Source: Boseongicola sp. SB0675_bin_26 (GTDB lineage: Bacteria > Pseudomonadota > Alphaproteobacteria > Rhodobacterales > Rhodobacteraceae). From it: a DNA stretch of 14,565 nucleotides. Location of the stretch: the NCBI GenBank assembly GCA_009843725.1, contig VYCX01000161.1:1-14565 (forward strand), read 5' to 3'. The translations under genes and the position numbers were made by a program. Of this stretch, positions 8,161 through 14,322 are shown one piece after another. Every line of letters starts with the position of its first letter. The stretch's first letter is position 1. Below the pieces are notes generated by a model. That model saw nothing but the letters and a program-made list of their open reading frames with translations. It was not told the DNA's origin and ran no database searches.

Positions 8161-8898
8161 CTTGTCAGACCTTGCGTTGCCTTGCGCTACCACATGAAAC
8201 TGCAGTGACGCCAGCCACTGGGCATCTCAATAGAATCTTTGTCACGACTGCCGCAACCGGCTTGGATCGCCAAACGCCGGCCCTCTTCGGGATCTTCCCG
8301 GCAAGAGCCGTGAAATCCGATCAGGCAATCCGGACGGTGGATGCGTGTCCGCCGGTCGCGTCATCTGCAGGCGCCACCTGAAACCTGGGCTTCCTCGCTT
8401 CTTGCGCAAATGGAACAAGGCTCCAGTGACGCTCGGCAGACGTGATGCAACGCGAGTCCCGATCGGGATTGACCTGCAATTCCGACGATACGTCCTTCAT
8501 GGCCGCCGCGGCATATTCGGCCGGGATTCTGTGGTGGGCACCGTCGATTTCGCGACGCGCATGCTGGCCGCAAAGATGGTCCCGCTCAGGCACGTCGGGC
8601 AGACCATGAAGGCGCTCGTCGGGATCGCAATCGCCGAGGCGACGCTGCCGGCCTGGATGCGGCGCCCGCGAACCGCCGGTCGAACGGCAGGAACAGACGA
8701 ACGGGCGGCTGCCCGCCGCGTCACCCCTTCACGCCGAAGAGACCTCGATCCGCATCGACGGAAGGAAACTCAGGCAGCAGCACAGGCGTTGACGCTGCAG
8801 CTGCGTCGCCTCGGACACGCACGCCGTCCCGGGAGACAGCTGCCCCTGCATCGACATCGGCGGGAACGATCAGAGAAGTACGGTCGGCTCCCATGCTG
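8161..8898. other. 738-base gap with no confident gene; possible decayed coding sequence
   Basis: Between the VOC gene and the 3' end of the sulfatase I find no recognisable protein, RNA gene or repeat. Two patches look partly coding. On the plus strand, about 8523-8680 reads in one frame with strong G/C at third positions and a plausible peptide (for example TVDFATRMLAAKMVPLRHVG). On the minus strand, 8721-8900 reads PVLLPEFPSVDADRGLFGVKG before a stop. Neither has a convincing start with a Shine-Dalgarno, and each becomes Arg-rich shadow outside the patch. A gene remnant is possible; plain spacer is equally possible. Confidence 0.4.
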
Positions 8899-10407
8899 TC
8901 ATCCGTTTTCGGCGGACGGAAGATAGCGGAACGCCCAGTCGTTGTAGCCGGTCTCACCCCGGTACCAAACAACTTCAGACCCCGGTTCCTCGTCGTGGTT
9001 CCAGCGAGGTCGGAGACCGTTCAGGCCGCTCTCCAGCACCAAGCGTCGCCGCCTCTGGCTGAGTCGAATGCGATCGGCCAATGCAGCGCTGTCCCAGCGC
9101 TGCATGACCATTGCCCGAAGTCTATCTTCGGTGTCCGCATGCCCGGAGATTCCCGAGAGATTCCGTCGCTCGTCCGGGTCGCTCTCCACGTCGAAGAGAA
9201 GCGGGGGGTCGTCAACCGAGTGGATGTACTTGAAGCGCCCGTGCCGGACCATGAAGATCGGTGCGGTTGCGGCCTCGGCCAAGTATTCGGAATATATGGG
9301 CCGGTCAGGTTCCGGGTCCGCCAGCCTGGTCGAGAGGTCTTCGCCGTCCAGCGGCTCGACCGGGGAGGTCCATCCGCTGCCTTCGGCAAGTCCCATGAAA
9401 GTCGGCAACAAGTCCACAAGCGACACTGGTGTTGTCGCGCGACCTGCAGAGAAGGCCTCGCCGGCGATGATCAGGGGCACCTTTACGGATGGTTCGAAGA
9501 AGTGCTTCTTGAACCACATGCCGCGCTCACCCAACATTTCGCCGTGATCAGACGTGAAGACGATGACCGTGTTGCTGCGCAGCCCCGTTCGGTCCAGCGT
9601 TTCGATCAATTGTCCGATCATCTTGTCAAGATAGCTGATCGAGCCGTAATACGCGCGTCGCGCCGTCAGGACATCCTCGTCCGAGAATCGGACATTCAGC
9701 ATCCCGAAGTCCGACAGGAGTCGGACCGAGTGCGCATCATGTTGGTCTTCCGGCAGCGTGGGCACCGCGGGCAACGGGATGTTGGCGTCCTCGTACAGAT
9801 CCCAAAACTCTTTCTGGCAAAGATAGGGTTCGTGCGGATGAGTGTAGGAGACCTGGAGGAAGAACGGGCGGTCGTCCTCTGACCGCACGACATTGTAGAG
9901 ATGCTGCACCGCCTGAAACGTCACCAGATCGTCAAAGTCGATCTGCATTGAACGTTCGCACACCCCGGCAATCGTCACCGAACGGGCATCGTTCGTGTCT
10001 CGCTCCCCCTCGTCACCCCAGTTCGGCACCCAGGAAAAGTCGGCGGGGTAGAGATCGGGGGTCAGGCGGCGTTCGAAGCCGTGGTGCTGGTCGGGGCCGA
10101 TGAAGTGCATCTTGCCCGACAGCGCGGTCTGATAGCCGGCGGCGCGCAGGTAGTGCGCGTAGGTCGGAATGGTGGCGGGCAGTTCGGCGGCGTTGTCGTA
10201 GGCTCCAATTTCCGAGCAGAGCCTTCCCGTCGCCATTGACGCGCGTGACGGCGAACAGAGCGGGGAATTGCAGTAAGCGGTCTGGAACACCGTGCCTTCC
10301 ATGGCCAACCGGTCAAGGTTTGGCGCTTGGCAGATCGGGTCGCCGTAGCAGCGCAGGAATTGGGCGGCCAACTGGTCGACCTGGATGAACAGGATGTTTG
10401 GTCTCAT
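8899..10407 (-). CDS. Choline-sulfatase-like sulfatase (BetC type, cytoplasmic)
   Basis: Class I sulfatase predicted to hydrolyse choline-O-sulfate or a related small alkyl sulfate to the alcohol and sulfate. The product has 502 residues, the length of BetC. The formylglycine site is CSPSR (Cys51 to Arg55, C-x-P-x-R type). Metal and active-site elements follow: MRPNILFIQVDQLA with Asp11 (VDQ, as in choline sulfatases, not DD), SGKMHFIGPDQHHGFE with Lys99 and His101, SYTHPHEPY, and TSDHGEMLGERG with Asp287 and His288. YDNAAELPATIPTYAHYLR and EYLAEAATAP track BetC closely, whereas the C-terminal tail from about 470 diverges. No signal peptide is present, so it acts in the cytoplasm on imported substrate. 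ATG at 10407 is chosen because the sulfatase fold begins there; an ATG at 10440 would include the operator. Divergent from the ABC importer. Confidence 0.88.
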   Translation of the reverse strand: MRPNILFIQVDQLAAQFLRCYGDPICQAPNLDRLAMEGTVFQTAYCNSPLCSPSRASMATGRLCSEIGAYDNAAELPATIPTYAHYLRAAGYQTALSGKMHFIGPDQHHGFERRLTPDLYPADFSWVPNWGDEGERDTNDARSVTIAGVCERSMQIDFDDLVTFQAVQHLYNVVRSEDDRPFFLQVSYTHPHEPYLCQKEFWDLYEDANIPLPAVPTLPEDQHDAHSVRLLSDFGMLNVRFSDEDVLTARRAYYGSISYLDKMIGQLIETLDRTGLRSNTVIVFTSDHGEMLGERGMWFKKHFFEPSVKVPLIIAGEAFSAGRATTPVSLVDLLPTFMGLAEGSGWTSPVEPLDGEDLSTRLADPEPDRPIYSEYLAEAATAPIFMVRHGRFKYIHSVDDPPLLFDVESDPDERRNLSGISGHADTEDRLRAMVMQRWDSAALADRIRLSQRRRRLVLESGLNGLRPRWNHDEEPGSEVVWYRGETGYNDWAFRYLPSAENG

Positions 10408-10425
10408 GGGAACCGCTGTCCGAAA

Positions 10426-10437
10426 ATTGTCGACAAT
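10426..10437. promoter_or_regulatory. Perfect 12-bp palindrome, candidate GntR/FadR-type operator
   Basis: ATTGTCGACAAT is a complete palindrome in the 93-base gap between the divergent sulfatase and importer genes. It fits the TTGTnnACAA pattern bound by many FadR-subfamily GntR proteins, and a FadR/FCD regulator is encoded at 13654-14322. It lies 19 bases before the sulfatase ATG, on top of its probable transcription start, and overlaps a candidate -35 for the importer. One bound dimer could therefore control both directions. Confidence 0.65.
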
Positions 10438-10459
10438 CATACTATCCAAGTTCTACTAT
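10430..10459 (+). promoter_or_regulatory. Candidate promoter for the ABC importer operon
   Basis: TCGACA (10430-10435) resembles a sigma-70 -35 box and TACTAT (10454-10459) a -10 box, with 18 bases between. The -35 lies inside the palindrome. Sequence match only. The short direct repeat ACTATCC (10441-10447 and 10455-10461) overlaps it. Confidence 0.4.
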
Positions 10460-10466
10460 CCGGCAA
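10436..10466 (-). promoter_or_regulatory. Candidate promoter for the sulfatase gene
   Basis: On the minus strand TTGCCG (10466-10461) and TATGAT (10441-10436) could be -35 and -10 boxes with a 19-base spacer; TAGTAT (10444-10439) with 16 bases is an alternative -10. Either places transcription start at or inside the palindrome and gives a leader of roughly 20-30 bases. Confidence 0.4.
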
Positions 10467-10500
10467 GTGTGGATTCGGCAGCGTTCGGGGGCATGCGCGA

Positions 10501-11175
10501 ATGGAATGGAACTTCCTGGCGGTTCTGAGGGACTTCGATCTCTTGATGCTGGGCCTCCTGAACACGCTGAAAGTCACTGGCCTGGCGCTTCTGTTCGGCG
10601 TCCCCCTCGGGCTGGCTCTCGCCCTCTCGCGCCTTTCGACCTTCCGAATCCTCTCAGGCATCGCCGGGTTCATCGTCGAGTTCTTCCGCACGACTCCGCC
10701 GCTGGTGCAGCTGTTCTGGTTCTTCTTCGCGTTGCCGATCCTGATTGACGTGCGCATGACTCCGCTGATCGCTGCAGTCGTCACCTTCTCAATCCAGTCT
10801 TCGGCTTTCTTTGCCGAGATTTTCCGGGGCGGCATCCTGTCGATCGACAAGGGACAGTGGGAAGGTGCCAAGGCCATCGGCATGACCTATGGCCAATGCC
10901 AGCGCCGGATCATCCTGCCACAAGCGATCAAGCGGATGATCCCGGCATTCATGGAGCGCTCGATCGAGCTGTTGAAGACAACGACACTGGTCTCGACCGT
11001 GGCCTACACGGATCTGATGTTTCAAGCCAACGAGCTGGCACAGAAGACCTTTCGCCCGCTTGAGGTCTACACCATCGTGGCGGCGATCTACTTCGTCCTG
11101 ATCTTTCTCTTCAGCCAATTCTCCATTGCGGTCGAGCACCGCCTTGCCAAGTCGGGCGAGGGGACGGTGCGCTGA
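10501..11175 (+). CDS. Polar-amino-acid-type ABC transporter permease, subunit 1
   Basis: Inner-membrane permease of the HisM/GlnP type (His/Glu/Gln/Arg/opine family), 224 residues. Hydrophobic segments run about 18-42, 50-80, 88-106 and 188-212. The family motif FFRTTPPLVQLFWFFFALP follows the first segments. The cytoplasmic EAA loop that docks on the ATPase is KGQWEGAKAIGM (residues 117-128), followed by RRIILPQAIKRMIPAF. ATG at 10501 is chosen because the permease begins MEWNFLAVLRDFDLLMLG; the open frame upstream is promoter and antisense sulfatase. GGGGG lies about ten bases before it. It overlaps the second permease by one base (TGATG). First gene of a four-gene importer operon. Confidence 0.92.
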   Translation: MEWNFLAVLRDFDLLMLGLLNTLKVTGLALLFGVPLGLALALSRLSTFRILSGIAGFIVEFFRTTPPLVQLFWFFFALPILIDVRMTPLIAAVVTFSIQSSAFFAEIFRGGILSIDKGQWEGAKAIGMTYGQCQRRIILPQAIKRMIPAFMERSIELLKTTTLVSTVAYTDLMFQANELAQKTFRPLEVYTIVAAIYFVLIFLFSQFSIAVEHRLAKSGEGTVR

Positions 11176-11840
11176 TGGCACATAACTGGGACTTTGCCAC
11201 GATCCTGCAGAACTGGCCCGTTCTCTGGGTCGGCATCAAGGGAACGGTGTTCATCTTTGTCATCACCGTCGTTCTCGGTCTCGGCGGCGGGCTTATCGTC
11301 GGCGTGGCGCGTTACTCGAAGTCGCCTTTCGTCAGCTGGCCCGCCCGCGCCTTTGTCGAGGTCTTCCGCAACACGCCGGTGCTCGTCCAGATCATCTGGT
11401 TCTACTACGCTTTCCCGATCCTGACCGGGATCGAGACCGATCCGTTTCTTGCCGCCGTCCTGGGCATTTCCCTCAACACCATGGCGTTTTCCGCCGAGAT
11501 CTACCGCGCGGGCATCCAGTCCATAAGCCGGGCCCAGTGGGAGGCCGGCAAGGCCATCGGCATGAGCTACAACCAGACACTGCGCCGCATCATCCTGCCC
11601 GTCGCGGTCAAGCGCGTCCTGCCCGCCCTGACCAACCGGGGAATCGAGGTCTTCAAGATGTCCACGCTGGCGTCCGTGGTCGGCTATGTCGAAACGCTCA
11701 ACCAGGCCAAGCTGATCTCGGACCTGAATTTCAACCCGATCGAAAGCTATACGGCCGTGGCCGTCATCTTCTTTGTCGTGCTCTATCCCGTGGTCCAGGG
11801 AACCTACGTGCTTGAGCGCATGTTGCGAAAGGGCGACTGA
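11175..11840 (+). CDS. Polar-amino-acid-type ABC transporter permease, subunit 2
   Basis: Second inner-membrane permease of the importer, 221 residues, clearly paralogous to the first. It has VEVFRNTPVLVQIIWFYYAF, the motif seen in HisQ/HisM-type permeases, and an EAA loop around SRAQWEAGKAIGM (residues about 118-130), followed by RRIILPVAVKRVLPAL. Hydrophobic segments run about 16-42, 55-80, 88-106 and 193-213. Its ATG shares one base with the stop of permease 1, and its stop shares one base with the ATPase start (both TGATG). Tight coupling suggests the two permeases form a heterodimer in equal amounts. Confidence 0.93.
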   Translation: MAHNWDFATILQNWPVLWVGIKGTVFIFVITVVLGLGGGLIVGVARYSKSPFVSWPARAFVEVFRNTPVLVQIIWFYYAFPILTGIETDPFLAAVLGISLNTMAFSAEIYRAGIQSISRAQWEAGKAIGMSYNQTLRRIILPVAVKRVLPALTNRGIEVFKMSTLASVVGYVETLNQAKLISDLNFNPIESYTAVAVIFFVVLYPVVQGTYVLERMLRKGD

Positions 11841-12613
11841 TGTCCGAGATTCTCCGCATCGAGAACCTGCACAAGAGCTTCGGCGACCTGGAAGTTCTGA
11901 AGGGCATCGACCTGACCGTGCAGTCCGGGGAAACCGTGGTTCTTCTCGGATCTTCGGGTTCGGGCAAGTCCACCATGCTGCGCTGCCTGAACTTCATGGA
12001 GACGCCGACCGAGGGAAAGATCCACTTGAACGGCGAGCTGATCGGGACGGAGCGTGGCGGCCGGATGCGCTACCGCGAAGCCGAGCTTTGCGCGCTGCGC
12101 GCGCGGATCGGCATGGTCTTCCAGCACTTCAACCTGTTCCCGCACATGACGGTTCTTGAAAACGTCATGGAGGGCCAGGTCATCGTCCTGGGTCGCGCAA
12201 AGCCCGAAGCGCAGGACAAGGCCATGGCGCAGCTCGACCGCGTCGGTCTCGCCGAGAAGGCCACCGAGTATCCCGCGCGCCTCTCCGGCGGGCAGAAGCA
12301 GCGCGTGGCCATCGCGCGAGCGCTGGCAATGGACCCGGAGGTGATGCTCTTTGACGAAGTGACCTCGGCGCTCGATCCCGAGCTGGTGGGCGAGGTGCTC
12401 AAGACCATCCGGCAACTCGCCGAAGATGGCATGACCATGCTCTGCGTCACGCACGAGCTCGGCTTTGCCTATCACGTCGCCAACCGCGTGCTGTTCCTGC
12501 ACGAGGGCACGATTCTGGAGCAGGGCGAACCTCAGAGCATTCTGAAAGCTCCTGCAACCGACCGAATGAGCGAATTCCTGGAAGGGCATTCGCTTTTCAA
12601 GCTGCCGGATTGA
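11840..12613 (+). CDS. Polar-amino-acid-type ABC transporter ATP-binding protein
   Basis: Cytoplasmic ATPase that powers the importer, 257 residues, full length. All ABC motifs are present: Walker A GSSGSGKST (residues 37-45), Q-loop Gln95 in VFQHFNLFPHMTVLENV, signature LSGGQKQR (148-155), Walker B VMLFDEVTSALDPE (168-181) with catalytic Glu173, and H-loop His205 in VTHELGF. The sequence is of the GlnQ/HisP type. An insertion of about ten residues after LNGELIG (near 71-80, RGGRMRYRE) is common in this subfamily. No extra C-terminal regulatory domain is seen. The binding-protein gene follows after 35 bases. Confidence 0.96.
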   Translation: MSEILRIENLHKSFGDLEVLKGIDLTVQSGETVVLLGSSGSGKSTMLRCLNFMETPTEGKIHLNGELIGTERGGRMRYREAELCALRARIGMVFQHFNLFPHMTVLENVMEGQVIVLGRAKPEAQDKAMAQLDRVGLAEKATEYPARLSGGQKQRVAIARALAMDPEVMLFDEVTSALDPELVGEVLKTIRQLAEDGMTMLCVTHELGFAYHVANRVLFLHEGTILEQGEPQSILKAPATDRMSEFLEGHSLFKLPD

Positions 12614-12648
12614 CGGCAGACCAACCCGAACACGGAAAGGATCGAACA

Positions 12649-13488
12649 ATGAAAATGCTGAAACGAACGGGGGCCGCTCTTCTCGCCGTCCTTGCCGCGC
12701 TTTCGCTGACAGTCGGCGTGGCGCAGGCGCAATCGACCTGGGACAGAATCCAGGAAACCGGCAAGCTGCGCATGGGGGTCACGCAAGCTCCCCCGTGGTA
12801 TTCGAAGAACCCGGCCACGGGCGAATGGGAAAGCGGGCTGATCGTCTCCATCGGCAAGTCCATGGCCGAGGAACTGGGGGTCGAGCTTGAAATGTTCGAG
12901 GTCACCTGGGCCACCGCCATCGCGGCGCTTCAGGCCGACAAGATCGACATGATGTTCCTGGATGCCACGCCCAAGCGAGCGATGGTGGTGGACTATCCGA
13001 AACAGCCGCTGCTCTACATCTCGCTGGCGGTGCTGGCCGACGACGAGCTTCCGGTTTCGACATGGGAAGACCTGAACAAGCCCGAAGTGACGGTGGGCGT
13101 GCCGCAGGCGACCTCGATGGATGCCTTCCTGACGCGTACCATCCCGAACGCCGACATCCAGCGCTTCCCGGACAACGGCGCCGCAATCGCCGCGTTCCAG
13201 TCGGGCCGCGTCGACGCAGTGTCGCTCTTCCACCCGCCGCTTCTGGCCGCGCGCCAGAAACTGGGCCGAGGGCAACTGGTCATTCCAACGCCGGCCTTTT
13301 CGTCGCCGTCCTCCATCGCCGTGCGCCGCGAGGACGACAAGACCTTCCGCGACTGGGTCGATCACACGATCTTCTACTACTACGAGACCGGCCGTACGCA
13401 GCGCTGGTACGAAGAGTTCCTGAGCGAATTCGGCCTTGACCCGAAGGCCTCGCCGGTCATCCAGCGCGAACTCCTGTTCAACAACTGA
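12649..13488 (+). CDS. Family 3 periplasmic solute-binding protein of the importer
   Basis: Periplasmic ligand receptor of 279 residues delivering substrate to the permeases. A signal peptide is clear: basic MKMLKR, hydrophobic AALLAVLAALSLTVGV, cleavage after AQA (residue 27). ATG at 12649 has AAAGGA seven bases upstream; a longer frame from 12610 would bury the signal peptide. The family 3 fold is recognisable by TGKLRMGVTQAPPWY, ALQADKIDMM and the second-lobe GRVDAV. Arg110 in DATPKR corresponds to the Arg that binds the ligand carboxylate in amino-acid receptors. At the position of the Asp that binds the alpha-ammonium (five residues after Asp189 in GRVDAV) there is Phe194. With Trp50, Tyr51 and Trp87 nearby, this points to an anionic ligand carrying a non-primary amine. 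Substrate is inferred, not shown. Confidence 0.92.
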   Translation: MKMLKRTGAALLAVLAALSLTVGVAQAQSTWDRIQETGKLRMGVTQAPPWYSKNPATGEWESGLIVSIGKSMAEELGVELEMFEVTWATAIAALQADKIDMMFLDATPKRAMVVDYPKQPLLYISLAVLADDELPVSTWEDLNKPEVTVGVPQATSMDAFLTRTIPNADIQRFPDNGAAIAAFQSGRVDAVSLFHPPLLAARQKLGRGQLVIPTPAFSSPSSIAVRREDDKTFRDWVDHTIFYYYETGRTQRWYEEFLSEFGLDPKASPVIQRELLFNN

Positions 13489-13496
13489 GACCACAT

Positions 13497-13518
13497 GCGG
13501 CGGCGGCGCCGCCGCCGC
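13497..13518. terminator. 22-bp perfect GC palindrome behind the binding-protein gene
   Basis: Eleven bases, GCGGCGGCGGC (13497-13507), are followed directly by their reverse complement (13508-13518), nine bases past the stop codon. It is also a short CGG/CCG trinucleotide run. RNA folding would give a very stable hairpin, but no T-run follows, so it may be a pause or mRNA-end-protecting structure that raises binding-protein mRNA rather than a full terminator. Confidence 0.45.
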
Positions 13519-13537
13519 CGCAAACCATGGTGCCTGA

Positions 13538-13657
13538 ATGAAAAGTCCCGCTGAAGTCCCGTCCAGCGATGCGGCGGACGACGACCACAACGGCCTGATC
13601 CCGACCTCCGTCACTGGCGACATCCTCCAGCAGGACGATGCCGGGGTGTCCGGATGA
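13538..13657 (+). CDS. Possible 39-residue leader protein coupled to the GntR gene
   Basis: A short frame, ATG at 13538 to TGA at 13655-13657, encodes an acidic 39-residue peptide beginning MKSPAEVPSSDAADDDHNG and ending DAGVSG. Its stop overlaps the GntR start (ATGA), the same coupling used by the other genes here. About 30 of 38 sense codons after the start end in G or C, similar to real genes in the window. The Shine-Dalgarno is weak (GGTG at 13529-13532), and I recognise no domain. It may be a translational coupler for the regulator, or a chance frame. Confidence 0.35.
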   Translation: MKSPAEVPSSDAADDDHNGLIPTSVTGDILQQDDAGVSG

Positions 13658-14322
13658 ACAAGTCTGCGGCCGCGCTCAGTCCGGTCGAAGACCGGACCCT
13701 GCGCGAGCAGGTGCGGCGCCAGGTTCTTGACAGGGTTCTGGACGGCCATTTCAAGCCGGGACAGAAACTGGTGGAAACCGCTCTGTCGTCGCAGCTTAGG
13801 GTCAGTCGCGCGCCCCTGCGCGAAGCGCTTCGGGAGCTCGTCGACCAAGGCATACTCGTCAGCGAACCTTACAAGGGATTCCGCGTCCGCCCTGTATCCG
13901 AACGCGACCTGACGGAGCTTTATTCTATGCGGACCGCGCTTGAGAAATTCGCCTTCACCCTGGCCTGGCCGCTACGTACGCCTGACAGCCTTGAACTGCT
14001 CGGCAGGAGATACGCCGAATTGATGGCCATCCACCGCACCCGAGACCAGGCCCGTGCGATCGAACATGAAATCGCGTTCCACAGCTGGGTCTACGAGACG
14101 ACAGACCATCGCCTTCTCATGGCCCATTGGTCCCGTCTGTCGCAACTCGTGCGCATTTACATGTCGCTGCACCACAACTTGCACGGTTCACACGGGGTTT
14201 TCGGCAAAATGACGACTCGCTACCGCGAACTTGCGAATGGCGACAGCCTGGACGCCATGCTTTCCCACATCGACGAACACATGGCTCAGGGCTTCGATTC
14301 CGTCCTCAAGGCACTGAGATAG
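13654..14322 (+). CDS. GntR-family transcriptional regulator, FadR/FCD subfamily
   Basis: Ligand-responsive DNA-binding regulator of 222 residues. The N-terminal winged helix (about 14-80) has LREQVRRQVLDRVLDGHFKPGQKL, the recognition-helix stretch LRVSRAPLREALRELVDQGIL and the wing YKGFRVRPVSERDL. The C-terminal FCD domain (about 84-220) has LYSMRTALEKFA, EHEIAFHSWVYETTDHRLL with Glu139 and His143, and HIDEHM near 205-210, likely metal or ligand-binding residues. ATG at 13654 overlaps a short upstream frame (ATGA). Family knowledge predicts a dimer binding a short palindrome, and ATTGTCGACAAT at 10426-10437 fits. The gene is on the importer's strand, 165 bases behind the binding protein, and probably senses the imported compound or its product. 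Confidence 0.93.
   Translation: MNKSAAALSPVEDRTLREQVRRQVLDRVLDGHFKPGQKLVETALSSQLRVSRAPLREALRELVDQGILVSEPYKGFRVRPVSERDLTELYSMRTALEKFAFTLAWPLRTPDSLELLGRRYAELMAIHRTRDQARAIEHEIAFHSWVYETTDHRLLMAHWSRLSQLVRIYMSLHHNLHGSHGVFGKMTTRYRELANGDSLDAMLSHIDEHMAQGFDSVLKALR

Noticed and set aside
8345..8926. A 193-codon plus-strand frame in the gap before the sulfatase
   Set aside because: No Shine-Dalgarno, it runs into the sulfatase 3' end antisense, and the second half is Arg-rich shadow. Only its central patch is kept, as a finding.
8899..10407. The sulfatase as a polysaccharide sulfatase acting with the dgo genes on sulfated galactans
   Set aside because: It lacks a signal peptide and follows choline sulfatase in the VDQ motif and in YDNAAELPATIPTYAH; no glycoside hydrolase or sugar importer is nearby.
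12532..13848. A 438-codon open frame on the minus strand
   Set aside because: Antisense to the binding-protein gene, which has a signal peptide, Shine-Dalgarno and family motifs; the antisense peptide has none.
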